A DNA stretch of 64,000 nt from an uncultured Draconibacterium sp. Lineage in GTDB: Bacteria; Bacteroidota; Bacteroidia; Bacteroidales; Prolixibacteraceae. Under the pieces are notes generated by a model, which worked only from the letters and a program-made list of their open reading frames with translations, did not search any database and had not been told where the DNA came from. The DNA lies in the NCBI RefSeq assembly GCF_963675585.1, contig NZ_OY776414.1, forward strand, positions 909,001-973,000. The letters are read 5' to 3'. Below are positions 1 to 9,487 of the stretch, piece by piece; within the stretch, counting starts at the first letter, position 1, and every line of letters begins with the position of its first letter. Both the position numbers and the translations under genes were made by a program.

Positions 1-155
1 TTAAATTAATTCCAGAAGCAGGTGCATCAATTTTTGCTTTTTATCTTGGAGTACAAGCACAGAGATTTGATTGGTCTAATATATTTCTGACTGAAAATTA
101 TCTAAAAATGTTTGTTGGAAGAATAGAATCTTGGATGGAATATTATAAAAGATAA
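1..155 (+). CDS. C-terminal fragment of an unrecognised protein
   Basis: An open frame enters from the left edge (first full codon at base 3) and ends at TAA 153-155, giving about 50 residues. The fragment is rich in aromatic residues (Phe, Tyr, Trp) and ends in a basic YYKR. I see no signal, repeat or catalytic motif in it and do not recognise the family. It is not obviously related to the carbohydrate genes that follow and probably belongs to the flanking genome. Its reality rests only on the open frame and its composition. Confidence 0.45.
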   Translation, partial: KLIPEAGASIFAFYLGVQAQRFDWSNIFLTENYLKMFVGRIESWMEYYKR

Positions 156-418
156 GAAAATGTAAACTTAGGAAGTACATATTGCAGGGCGGGGTTCGGT
201 GGTCCCGACGCTACGGTTCGGAATAAATTACGCTAAATTCAGATTCCTGTTTTACAGTTCAGCCAGTCGGTTGACTGACAGGAATTAGCTCCAACAGCTG
301 CAATGACAACTTAAAATTTCCCGTTAAATCCAACGCTAAAAAATCCTCCCAATAAAATGGATAAATGACCGATATAAACTATTTTTAGAATCAAAACAAC
401 CTAAAATCGAAACTAAAA
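156..418. repeat. Intergenic, GC-rich stretch with nested inverted repeat
   Basis: No gene is visible in this 263-base gap. Bases 187-230 are clearly more GC-rich than their surroundings. An inverted repeat follows: ATTCCTGT at 243-250 pairs with ACAGGAAT at 278-285, and inside it CAGTC at 264-268 pairs with GACTG at 273-277 around a GGTT loop. From memory, this resembles a dispersed non-coding element found behind accessory genes in Bacteroidota; that is recollection, not a search. It could instead be the terminator of the gene entering from the left. The last 60 bases are AT-rich and probably hold the promoter and leader of the next gene. Confidence 0.35.
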
Positions 419-1549
419 ATGAAATCCAAAATTTTTGTATTCTTATTTCTACTAATAAGCACTAATTTATGCTTCGCTCAATCGGGTACATTAAATGTTG
501 ATTTCTCATCGGAAAACTGGAAAACATTTGGTGCTGCAGCTGTTCAAGAGTTTGAATCGGAAGTATCCACCAGTGTTTCTGATGGCGTTGGAATCGCGTA
601 TTTGGATGGAGTAAATTTTCAAAACGGCGTAATTGAATGTGACTTGTATTCTCCTTCTCCGAAAGCTTATTTAGGTATTGCTTTCAGGATTGGTTCGCTC
701 ACCAATTTCGAATGTATTTACTTTCAACCTCACACCAGCGGGAAAAGGGATGCCGTACAATACGACCCCATTTTTAATATGTCGGCTACGTGGCAGCTTT
801 ACAATGGAGAATCATATCAAGCTGTTGCAGATATTCCCACAAAAAAATGGTTTCATGTAAAAATTGAGTTAAAAGGCGATTTTGCAAAAGTGTATCTACA
901 CAATAATCCGGTTGAAGCATTAACTGTAAAACTAAAACACGATTTGCACCCGGGAAATGTTGGCGTTTACAGTTATCATCCGGCCATTTTCAAAAACCTC
1001 AAAATCACAAAATCAGGCCTAATGGATACTTTTATCGAACAGCCTGAAACAAGTAGTATAAATGAAACATACATTTCAAGCTGGTTAATATCTGAACCTT
1101 ACGATAACTACGATTTTAAAATTGAAAAGCCCTTTTTAAACGATAATCTAATCACCGGCTTTCGTGAAATAGAAACGGAAGAAAATTATTTAATGAACCT
1201 AAACAGGCATTTTACAAAATCGAAAGCAAAAAACACAGTTTTGGCAAAAGTTTACCTGAATTCAAATAAAGCGCAAACAAAGAACTTCCATTTTGGATAC
1301 AGCGACAGAATTAAGGTGTACCTGAATTCGAAGGAAGTGTTTACGGCAGAGAATGACTTCCGCGATTCGGAAAATTATGAGGACAGGGGATATGTTTCGG
1401 ATAAACAGGAAACCATAGAATTGCCATTACTAAAGGGCGAAAACGAATTAATACTGGAAATAGCGGAAGATAAATTTGGCTGGGGATTTATTGCCCGATT
1501 TGAAGATTTGGAAGGAATTGAAATTAAAAAGCCGAACCGGGATAAATAG
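419..1549 (+). CDS. Secreted concanavalin-like and jelly-roll domain protein
   Basis: 376 residues. A signal peptide of about 20 residues ends at CFAQ. Residues 25-200 look like a concanavalin A-like/LamG beta-sandwich of the type found in 3-keto-disaccharide hydrolase (DUF1080)-like proteins, ending in a typical strand with the motif FKNLKI. Residues 215-376 resemble the sugar-binding jelly-roll of GH2 and GH106 enzymes (VYLNSKEVF, then a KGENEL turn). No catalytic residues are evident, so it may be a glycan-binding or accessory protein. It lies 141 bases ahead of the CE15-like esterase on the same strand and could share its transcript. Function is inferred from fold only. Confidence 0.6.
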   Translation: MKSKIFVFLFLLISTNLCFAQSGTLNVDFSSENWKTFGAAAVQEFESEVSTSVSDGVGIAYLDGVNFQNGVIECDLYSPSPKAYLGIAFRIGSLTNFECIYFQPHTSGKRDAVQYDPIFNMSATWQLYNGESYQAVADIPTKKWFHVKIELKGDFAKVYLHNNPVEALTVKLKHDLHPGNVGVYSYHPAIFKNLKITKSGLMDTFIEQPETSSINETYISSWLISEPYDNYDFKIEKPFLNDNLITGFREIETEENYLMNLNRHFTKSKAKNTVLAKVYLNSNKAQTKNFHFGYSDRIKVYLNSKEVFTAENDFRDSENYEDRGYVSDKQETIELPLLKGENELILEIAEDKFGWGFIARFEDLEGIEIKKPNRDK

Positions 1550-1690
1550 AATTTCTGCTAAAACATGGGCAAGCTTTTTGAAAAATGTATGAACTATCTC
1601 CGGGAAAAAATAATCTAATAATTGAATATTATCTTAGCTTGTAAACTCTGCAGGGTGATGATCCTTTTATAAGCTTAAAACTAAACCAAA

Positions 1691-3022
1691 ATGAAAACAA
1701 TACATCCAAAAACCGGCAAAGCAAACATCAAATCTGTTGTGTTGAATTTAGTGTGTTCTTTGTTGGTGCTATTGCTGTTTACAACAAACGCAACCAGTCA
1801 GAATAAACCGGAGATGGTGGCCGGAATTCCGATCAACTACGATGAGGCAAAAGTGGCTCCTTATACGCTTCCCGATCCACTGGTGCTGCAAAACGGAAAG
1901 CCGGTGGCCGACGCAAAAACCTGGTACAAAAAACGCCGAAATGAAATCCTCGGATTGTTTGAGTCAGAACAGTTTGGGAAATCTCCTGATCGGAAAAATA
2001 TCAGCTTTAAGGTATTTGAAACAGGAACATCGGTGCTTGACGGAAAGGCAATCCGGAAACAGGTAACCATCTATTTTACAAGCGATACTTCCAATTACAA
2101 GGCCGACCTGCTACTGTACCTTCCGGCGCAGCTGAAAGAGCCGTCTCCCTTGTTGTTACAAATCAGTTTTTCGCCCAATTGTTTGGCCGTTGACGATCCG
2201 GGAGTAAAATGCGGAACCATGTGGAACAGGGAAGGGCAGAGGGTTTCGGCTTCGGAAGGCAGACGGTTTGGATCGTTTGATGTTGAAAAGTTTATTTCGA
2301 ATGGAATTGGTTTTGCCACCATTTATTACGGCGACATTGAACCCGATTTTGCCGATGGTATTAAATATGGCATTAGAGGTCACTTTTTAAAACCGGGCAC
2401 AACTTATCCCGCATCAGATGAATGGGGCGCTATTTCGGCATGGTCGTGGGGACTTAGCTGTGCTATGGATTACCTGGAAACTGACCCGCAGGTGAACCCG
2501 AAAAAAGTAGCCCTTTACGGCGTTTCTCGTTTGGGTAAAACCGTTTTATGGGCGGGTGCAAGCGACCAACGTTTTGGTATGGTAATCGCCAGTTGTTCGG
2601 GTGAAGGAGGAGCTGCCATTTCGCGCCGTCAGTATGGCGAAACCATAAAGCACATGATAGACAGCACCCGGTATTTTTATCAGTTTGCCGGTAACCGTGC
2701 CAAGTACGGCGACGACCCGAATACCTGTCCGGTTGATGCGCACATGTTGGTTGCGTTATTGGCGCCGCGCCCTTTGTTGCTTCAAACCGGCGACACCGAT
2801 AACTGGTCGGACCCGAAAGGCGAATTTGCGGCTGCTGTGGCTGCTGAACCCGTTTATAACTTACTTGGGAAAAAAGGATTGGAAACCGATTTGTGGCCAG
2901 CGGCAGGTACGCCTGTTTTAAACGATCTTGGGTATTTTATGCATGCCGGAGGTCATGGCAGCTTACCAGCTGATTTCGATATTTTTCTCGATTATATAAA
3001 AAAACATTTCGTGAATAAATAA
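1691..3022 (+). CDS. CE15-like glucuronoyl esterase (alpha/beta hydrolase)
   Basis: 443 residues with an N-terminal hydrophobic segment (residues 17-35) that serves as signal peptide. The alpha/beta-hydrolase carries the CE15-type nucleophile elbow GVSRLGK with Ser279, an acidic candidate at Glu305 in CSGEGG, and a histidine in HAGGHG (His418 or His422). CE15 enzymes cleave esters between glucuronic acid and alcohols in lignin-carbohydrate complexes. Bacterial relatives are broader, so the substrate may be another uronate ester. It sits 26 bases upstream of the GH78-like rhamnosidase, so the two are probably co-transcribed. An acetyl-esterase role is the main alternative. Confidence 0.78.
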   Translation: MKTIHPKTGKANIKSVVLNLVCSLLVLLLFTTNATSQNKPEMVAGIPINYDEAKVAPYTLPDPLVLQNGKPVADAKTWYKKRRNEILGLFESEQFGKSPDRKNISFKVFETGTSVLDGKAIRKQVTIYFTSDTSNYKADLLLYLPAQLKEPSPLLLQISFSPNCLAVDDPGVKCGTMWNREGQRVSASEGRRFGSFDVEKFISNGIGFATIYYGDIEPDFADGIKYGIRGHFLKPGTTYPASDEWGAISAWSWGLSCAMDYLETDPQVNPKKVALYGVSRLGKTVLWAGASDQRFGMVIASCSGEGGAAISRRQYGETIKHMIDSTRYFYQFAGNRAKYGDDPNTCPVDAHMLVALLAPRPLLLQTGDTDNWSDPKGEFAAAVAAEPVYNLLGKKGLETDLWPAAGTPVLNDLGYFMHAGGHGSLPADFDIFLDYIKKHFVNK

Positions 3023-3048
3023 AACAGTTCATTAATAATTACCGAATT

Positions 3049-4824
3049 ATGAAACCAACATACCTAACCATCTTTTTTGTTTTTAGTTTATTCAGCACCG
3101 TATGTTACGCGCAGTTGCCACCAAATTTTGGGCCGGAGTACAACGATATTTCACAACGCGATGAACTGACACGTACCTTTATTTCACCGCTTCGTGTAGT
3201 CTGGACTTCCGATCCTTCCGGCGAGTTGATTCAAAGTACCGACGTTCTGCTAAAACCCGGAAACAGCCAGTCGGACATGAGCCGTGCCACACAGTTCTGT
3301 TCAATAAAAAGTACCGAAAGTGATACTTCGTCTATTCTACTGGATTATGGCAAAGAATTGCACGGAGGCCTTCAACTGGTGATGGGAGGCTCATCACGTC
3401 GGGAACCCTCACTGGTGAGAATCCGTTTTGGTGAATCGCTTGGTGAAGCAAAGAGTGAAACCTATAATTCCGATTGGCTAATGGGGTTTTCAACCGACGA
3501 TCATGCCAAACGCGATATTGTTATGGAGATACCACGAACCGGCTTAATTGAAATAGGCAATACCGGCTTTCGTTTTGTCAGGATCGATCTGCTTCAACCC
3601 GATACAAAAATCAACCTGAAAGAGGCACGTGCCATTTTGCGGATCAGGGACATCCCGTATCTGGGATCTTTTAAAAGCAGCAATGCAAGGTTAGATTCGA
3701 TCTGGTTGACAGGTGCTTATACTGCTCACCTGAATATGCAGGAATACCTGTGGGACGGAATAAAACGCGACCGCCTGGTTTGGCTTGGCGATTTTCATCC
3801 TGAAATGGCTACTATTACCAACGTTTTTGGGTACAACGAAGTGGTGCCACGCAGCCTCGATCTGGCCTGTGAACAATACCCGCTTCCCAACTGGATGAAT
3901 AATATGTCGTCTTATTCAATGTGGTATTTAATCATTCATTACGACTGGTTTATGCAAAATGCAGATATTGATTTTTTGAATCAGCACAAAGATTATATCG
4001 TTGGATTGATCGATCTGATCGCTTCAAAAATTGATGAAAATGGAGCTGAAACGCTGAGTGAATTCCGTTTTCTTGACTGGCCGTCAACTCCAAACAAAGA
4101 AGGTGTTGAAGCCGGATACCGGGCACTTTTGGTGTGGGCAATAAAAGATGCGCAGGAACTTTGTAAAATTCTGAATGAAAAACATGCCGCCCAACAATGC
4201 GAGAGTTCTATTGAAAAACTGAATAAAAATATCAAGGGGCATAACGACTTAAAACAAGCTGCTGCGTTAATGGCTGTTGCCGGAATTTTGGATCCGTCGA
4301 AGGCATGTACCGAAGTTATCGCAGTTGACGGTGCTGCCCGTTTTTCTACGTTTTACGGATTGTACATGCTCGATGCTTTGTCGATGGCCGGAATGCAAAA
4401 TAAGGCACTGGATATTATAGATGCTTATTGGGGGGGCATGCTCGATATGGGAGCAACTACTTTTTGGGAAGATTTTAATATTGAGTGGATGGAAAACTCG
4501 GCCCGCCTTGATGAATTTACTCCGGAAGGAATGAATGATATTCATGGCTCATTTGGAGATTATTGTTATCCGAGCTACCGGCACAGCTTATGTCACGGAT
4601 GGTCATCAGGAGTTACGGCCTGGCTGACAAAAAATGTTTTGGGAATAAAAGTGATGGAACCGGGCTGTAAAACATTAAAAATTGAACCACATCTTGGGAA
4701 CCTGGATTGGGTTGAAGGAAGTTTTCCAACGCCGCTGGGAGTGGTTCAGGTAAAACATACAAAGTTACCCAATGGCAAAATTCAATCAAAGATTGATGCT
4801 CCGGAGGGGATTCGAATCTTGTAA
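3049..4824 (+). CDS. GH78-like alpha-L-rhamnosidase
   Basis: 591 residues with a signal peptide ending near CYAQ (residue 22). An N-terminal beta-sandwich (about 85-195) precedes an (alpha/alpha)6 barrel (about 205-500) with the GH78 motif DGIKRDRLVWLGD at 236-248, which carries the general-acid region, and a second acidic motif FWEDF at 472-476. A C-terminal beta domain (about 520-591) closes it. Known family members hydrolyse terminal alpha-L-rhamnose by inversion. At 591 residues it is shorter than many GH78 enzymes because extra N-terminal carbohydrate-binding modules are missing. Signal peptide without lipobox suggests a periplasmic or secreted enzyme. It is the last gene of the plus-strand group. 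Confidence 0.85.
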   Translation: MKPTYLTIFFVFSLFSTVCYAQLPPNFGPEYNDISQRDELTRTFISPLRVVWTSDPSGELIQSTDVLLKPGNSQSDMSRATQFCSIKSTESDTSSILLDYGKELHGGLQLVMGGSSRREPSLVRIRFGESLGEAKSETYNSDWLMGFSTDDHAKRDIVMEIPRTGLIEIGNTGFRFVRIDLLQPDTKINLKEARAILRIRDIPYLGSFKSSNARLDSIWLTGAYTAHLNMQEYLWDGIKRDRLVWLGDFHPEMATITNVFGYNEVVPRSLDLACEQYPLPNWMNNMSSYSMWYLIIHYDWFMQNADIDFLNQHKDYIVGLIDLIASKIDENGAETLSEFRFLDWPSTPNKEGVEAGYRALLVWAIKDAQELCKILNEKHAAQQCESSIEKLNKNIKGHNDLKQAAALMAVAGILDPSKACTEVIAVDGAARFSTFYGLYMLDALSMAGMQNKALDIIDAYWGGMLDMGATTFWEDFNIEWMENSARLDEFTPEGMNDIHGSFGDYCYPSYRHSLCHGWSSGVTAWLTKNVLGIKVMEPGCKTLKIEPHLGNLDWVEGSFPTPLGVVQVKHTKLPNGKIQSKIDAPEGIRIL

Positions 4825-4977
4825 TATTGATGGTTTTGGAAAGAATTACATCTGTATTTTCGTTTGAATCATGAGCAATGGGAAAACTTTTTTTAAAGAT
4901 ACGATTGCAATATAACCTGAAGATTGACCTTGGTTTTTGTGATACTAAGACGAGTTAGTTTTTCTTCTCGGTTTTGC

Positions 4978-5010
4978 AAAAAAGGACTTCAAAATTTGAA
5001 ATCCTTTTTT
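4978..5010. terminator. Bidirectional rho-independent terminator
   Basis: A-run plus GGACTTC (4978-4990) pairs with GAAATCC plus T-run (4998-5010) around loop AAAATTT, with one mismatch in 13 positions. The A/T tracts flank the stem on both sides, so it can end transcripts from both strands. It sits between the GH78-like gene on the plus strand and the FAD oxidoreductase gene on the minus strand. Confidence 0.8.
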
Positions 5011-5093
5011 TTGATATAGGTTTAATTGGCTTTTAGAAACTGTTATTTGAAATTGTTTAAATATTCTCTTCAGTTTCATTTAACGTACTCGCG

Positions 5094-6875
5094 TTAATAC
5101 TTAAATTTTGCACCTGATTTAATTTTGTTCAGTCTTTCGCTCATTGTGTCAAGATGATACTTGTAAACATCCCTTGGAGTACAGCTATTTTCTTTACACA
5201 CTGCTGCTGCATACCCCACTACTACTCCCATTTGAGTTGTTGTATGCATTACTCTTGGGCTACCTAATCCAACATGGGTAGCCGAAAAACATCGCCCGGC
5301 CATAAACAGGTTGTCAATGTCTTTTGAATACAGACATCTGTAAGGAATTTTATATTGTTGAATACGGGTAAATTCGGCTTCAGTCAAAAAATCATATTTG
5401 CCTCCTCGCGGATAGTGTATGTCAATAGAGCGGGCTTCTTCTACAAAACCATCTTTAAAATCAGGACGGTTTATTACATCGCTCTCTTTTAACACATAGT
5501 CGCCCATTATTCGCCTCGATTCACGTCGCCCTGCAACATAAGCCATCCATTTTAGTTTCAGATTGGCATTTTCCGGATCTTGTTTCACATTGTACCAGTT
5601 TCCATAAATGGCCCGAAACATATGGTCGCGTATTTCTTCTGCATCGTAAATCGTATTCAGAAACAAACCATATTCCCAAAACCATTCGCCACGGGTTGCT
5701 TTATAATCTTTGGCTACGTCCATGGCCCACGGAACTTCCTGCCATCCAACCTGCATATTGTTTTCCGGATTTGTATTTCCGAGATTCTCTATTTTTACTG
5801 AATTCCACAAAATTGAATTTCCCATGGTCATGCCATCGCCTTTCTCTGGTGCAAGCGATTCACCAAATTCTTCGCGCGATTCGCGTCCCATATGTACTTC
5901 GCATCCGGCCCAGTATCCAATCCATCCGTCACCGGTTGCATCAACAAACAAAGGGGCTTCAAACCGGCTTTCTTTATGAGAATGCGTGTTAAAACAATCA
6001 ACACCGGTAATTTTAGTTCCCTCCTTATGAACGGCATATGCCCGGGTATTTGGAAATACATGAATGTTTTTTTCAGCACGAACCACATTTTCAATGGTGT
6101 CGTTTGCTAAAATGGCTTCGGCATCGCCGTTTGGATAATGTTCGGTACTTAATTCCTGCACAATGGTATAAAACTCGAGTCCTTCGGTGTGTACTCTGAT
6201 TTCTTTACTTGCATTTCCTCCAAGTATCGGCCTATCGTTAATGAGTGCCACTTTTAATCCCTGACGGGCTGCTGCAACTGCTGCGCCACAACCTGCCAGT
6301 CCGCCACCAACAACAACCAAATCAAAATTGCCGGCATTTTGAGGTGGGGGAATGCCCAGTTTTTCTTTTCGCCAGCTTGTCATTTCCTCCAGATCAACAG
6401 GTGGATGATCATTCTTATCTTTCGAAAAGTAAATGGCATCGCAACGGCCTTCGAATCCGGTTTCATCTTTTAACTCAATTTGAAGTTGTTTGGAACCGTC
6501 GACTTTTATTTTTCCTGCAGCAACCCATTGCCAACCTTCGTTTACGCCAAAGCTCTGATTGAATTCCTTGCCATTGAATATTAGTTTAAAAGTACCTGGT
6601 GTTGCCGGATGATCGGGAACCCAATCCTTGGTGCGTACCCAAAAATAATATTTCCCACTTTCGGGAAACGAAACTGAGGTTTTCGCATTTTCAACCGGTT
6701 CGCCCATTCCGTGTGCCAGTAAATAAGGAGATCCCATTGAAGGAATAAACTGCTGATCAACAACCCAACCTCCCTTTTCGATAAAGCTTTCGGTTTCAAC
6801 CAAAACACTTACGGTTTGTGCAAATGCCAGGTGCCCTGCCAGCAACATTAAAGCCAATACAATCTTTCTTGTCAT
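5094..6875 (-). CDS. Secreted FAD-dependent oxidoreductase with N-terminal beta-sandwich
   Basis: 593 residues; signal peptide ends at AFAQ (residue 20). Residues 22-155 form a beta-rich domain resembling carbohydrate-binding or golvesin-like modules. The FAD-binding Rossmann motif GGGLAG starts at residue 190, with a second dinucleotide-fold segment, RPILGGN, at 215-221, placing it in the FAD_oxidored (pfam12831-type) group. Such proteins occur in Bacteroidota glycan loci, and I know of no settled substrate. Export plus a flavin suggests oxidation or epimerisation-type chemistry on a sugar in the periplasm, but this is inference. It is the last gene of locus A, 41 bases after the 827-residue lipoprotein gene. 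Confidence 0.75.
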   Translation of the reverse strand: MTRKIVLALMLLAGHLAFAQTVSVLVETESFIEKGGWVVDQQFIPSMGSPYLLAHGMGEPVENAKTSVSFPESGKYYFWVRTKDWVPDHPATPGTFKLIFNGKEFNQSFGVNEGWQWVAAGKIKVDGSKQLQIELKDETGFEGRCDAIYFSKDKNDHPPVDLEEMTSWRKEKLGIPPPQNAGNFDLVVVGGGLAGCGAAVAAARQGLKVALINDRPILGGNASKEIRVHTEGLEFYTIVQELSTEHYPNGDAEAILANDTIENVVRAEKNIHVFPNTRAYAVHKEGTKITGVDCFNTHSHKESRFEAPLFVDATGDGWIGYWAGCEVHMGRESREEFGESLAPEKGDGMTMGNSILWNSVKIENLGNTNPENNMQVGWQEVPWAMDVAKDYKATRGEWFWEYGLFLNTIYDAEEIRDHMFRAIYGNWYNVKQDPENANLKLKWMAYVAGRRESRRIMGDYVLKESDVINRPDFKDGFVEEARSIDIHYPRGGKYDFLTEAEFTRIQQYKIPYRCLYSKDIDNLFMAGRCFSATHVGLGSPRVMHTTTQMGVVVGYAAAVCKENSCTPRDVYKYHLDTMSERLNKIKSGAKFKY

Positions 6876-6916
6876 ATCTGTTTTTCTCTGGTTATATTCT
6901 ATTTTAATTTTTTACT

Positions 6917-9400
6917 CTAATTATATTGCAGCCAGGTTGTTGCCACACAATCTTCGCCAGCCGAAAAGCGGATCCAGCGTGCCTGAAAACTTTCAGGGAA
7001 ATCGTATTTAAATGTTTCTTTAGGTTTAACAGTTACTTTTTTGTACAACATCCAAGGGCCATGACCGATGGGTTCAACTTCAATACTAAAAGTTACTGCA
7101 TGATCTTTATCGTGTGAAATTTCGAGACTTCGTTTGTCGTAAAATCCAATTAAATAAGCATCAGATGGAGTATTGGCTTTCACTTCTGAATCTTTCCACG
7201 GACCACCGTGCCCGGTTGGTTTACCCATCTCCCATAAATCGTCGATTGCTCCAACCCAAACAGCTGCTTTTTCATCCTGCGAAACAACAACATGTTCACT
7301 GGCTTTCACATCTGAATCTAAGCCCGTCATTACTAGGATTCCGCGGTACGAGGCATAATCATGAATCCTAAAATCATGCGAAGTTATGGGCCTGATTTTG
7401 GCAAAACCATCGGCATTTTCAGCAGGCAATTCGTAAAAAGTACCTGCACAGTTTAGTAAATCACGCTCGGTTGCAACTTCCCTGCAAATGCGTAGTTGAG
7501 AAGAATTTGTTAGTTTCTCATACGAATCGTTACCAAGTGGTAATCTCCAGCGACGGCCGGTATCGTCAATAATCAGAACCGATGAATTATCGAATTGCAC
7601 CACATTTTCCGGAATGGCAAATTTTTCTTTAATAAATTGATTTGTTTTTGGATCGTCTTTACGCTCCAGATTCAGATTTTCATCCAATTCGTAATATCCG
7701 GTCTCAGACGCATTTCCATTTGTGAACTTCACGGCTGAAATACCAAGTGCTCTGCGATTATCTCCCAAACCATACAGTAATCCACCCAATGTTTCTTGTT
7801 CGTTGCTTTTTGTAATACCTCGAAACATACTTGCCGGATTTGATTTTCTGTCTTCCGAAGCGGTGTAATTAAAACTTACCGTTGCCTTTGTTGATGCATT
7901 TACAGATACACGAATCCACTCTCCGGTTTCATTTTCTGCAAATTCAATATACTCTGAATTCCCCGGTGCCACATCATAACTTTTCAACTTACTAAAATCT
8001 CCGGTACCGTTTTTATCTACTTCAAAGCTAAATTTAACTTTACTTTTTCCGTTGTTATTAATCCAGGTACATCGTTTTTTCCATCCGGCAAACAAAAATG
8101 GCTCAGAGTTATCGCCGGCTTTAACATCGTTGTTTAACCATACCGATCCCGATGCTGTAGCCGGACCAATGTGGTCGGGTTTTTCAGTCGATGTAAACCA
8201 AAGATTTGAGTTCGACTGACCGGGACCTTCAATAGTACCTTTTTGTTTTCTTTTATTTAGAAATTCTTTTTGTGCCGAATCGTCGCAGCCAAAAACAAGT
8301 TGATTATTCCATCGGGTAAAGTCGCCAATTACTTTTAAATAGGCACTTCGCGGACGAATACCGGCAGAATGTTTTGCAGTAAAATCTCCGGGGAAACGCC
8401 AGAACATTCCGTGCATGGTCATTAAATAGTCCGGATTTTTTTCAGTTCCCACATTCCGGATTCTTGGCCATTCGGTATTCCAGCCATGAGCGCCGTCGTA
8501 ACTGTGACTTGCTTTTGGTAAACGATAAAAATCCCAGCCGGTTTTTGGGTTGCGAACACCTACCAGAATGGATTTGTGATCCCAACCGGTTGCCCAAATC
8601 GGATCGGTCTCAGGGTTTGGATTTCCATAAATTCCGCCCGGACCCGTAATTTCGACAAACTGGTTTCTACGAATAACTTCCCAGTCTTTTCCATCCCATT
8701 CGGCCAAAACTCCGGCTTTAACATCAAATTGACGCTGGGCTTCCTGCGTTGCCTCTCCATTGTTCGAAAAAACCATTACTCCCTGACCTGAATAAAGGCC
8801 TTTGCCATGTGCTCCGGGCAAGGTTGCATTGTTTGGATTTACACCCGTATCATTGTGCTTAATATTGTCTCCTTCTTTTCGATTTCCATCCTTATAAAGT
8901 TCATTTACTTCCAGTGTGTTCACATCCACTTCATAAAATCCCTCTTCCATTGTTCCATAATAGATTTTGTTTTCAGGATAGGTTAAATGGCGGGCATTTC
9001 CGGTGTGTCGTCCCGGCATTACAGACCAGGGAATCACCCGAACGTTACGATTTGTATCGATGGCATAAGGCCCGATAAACAGTTGGTTACTTTCTTTATG
9101 GATCATTCGGTTGGCAGGAGTTCCACCAATACTTTCTTCACGAGTTATCTGTTCGAACTTAGGTGTTATTTCATACAGTTTATCTGAAGACCCGAACGGA
9201 AGATGCGGGCCGTATGAAATTACCCACAAACGATCGGCCCAGGGAACAACTGCACCGGTTCCACATTCTCCTTCGTTATTGTAATAGGCTAACCCGGGAT
9301 AGATTCCGCTAACCTGAACCGGTTCCTGTTTAATTTCTTTTTTAGGTTGGCAAGCAATTGCCAGAGCCAAGACTACTAATAATGAAACTTGTTTTAACAT
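6917..9400 (-). CDS. Large lipoprotein of unknown function, probable beta-propeller
   Basis: 827 residues with a lipoprotein signal and lipid-anchor Cys17 (AIAC). Residues 30-400 are rich in repeated W/Y-D strands such as WDGKDWEVI and IYYGTMEEGFYEVD, as in a beta-propeller. Two later segments (about 435-530 and 725-825) look like related beta-sandwiches, each with a WIR strand near the end (GEWIRVSVNAS, ARWIRFSAGED). I do not recognise a characterised family and see no clear catalytic site. Position between the dual-esterase lipoprotein and the FAD oxidoreductase, with short gaps, suggests a surface or periplasmic role on the same glycan, either as binding protein or as a new enzyme. Confidence 0.65.
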   Translation of the reverse strand: MLKQVSLLVVLALAIACQPKKEIKQEPVQVSGIYPGLAYYNNEGECGTGAVVPWADRLWVISYGPHLPFGSSDKLYEITPKFEQITREESIGGTPANRMIHKESNQLFIGPYAIDTNRNVRVIPWSVMPGRHTGNARHLTYPENKIYYGTMEEGFYEVDVNTLEVNELYKDGNRKEGDNIKHNDTGVNPNNATLPGAHGKGLYSGQGVMVFSNNGEATQEAQRQFDVKAGVLAEWDGKDWEVIRRNQFVEITGPGGIYGNPNPETDPIWATGWDHKSILVGVRNPKTGWDFYRLPKASHSYDGAHGWNTEWPRIRNVGTEKNPDYLMTMHGMFWRFPGDFTAKHSAGIRPRSAYLKVIGDFTRWNNQLVFGCDDSAQKEFLNKRKQKGTIEGPGQSNSNLWFTSTEKPDHIGPATASGSVWLNNDVKAGDNSEPFLFAGWKKRCTWINNNGKSKVKFSFEVDKNGTGDFSKLKSYDVAPGNSEYIEFAENETGEWIRVSVNASTKATVSFNYTASEDRKSNPASMFRGITKSNEQETLGGLLYGLGDNRRALGISAVKFTNGNASETGYYELDENLNLERKDDPKTNQFIKEKFAIPENVVQFDNSSVLIIDDTGRRWRLPLGNDSYEKLTNSSQLRICREVATERDLLNCAGTFYELPAENADGFAKIRPITSHDFRIHDYASYRGILVMTGLDSDVKASEHVVVSQDEKAAVWVGAIDDLWEMGKPTGHGGPWKDSEVKANTPSDAYLIGFYDKRSLEISHDKDHAVTFSIEVEPIGHGPWMLYKKVTVKPKETFKYDFPESFQARWIRFSAGEDCVATTWLQYN

Positions 9401-9487
9401 CTTGAGTTTTATTGATTTTCATCTATATAATACCGATTCCCTGAATTTGTACTACTCGGATTCTATTTTCATGGAATAATTTTTAAA

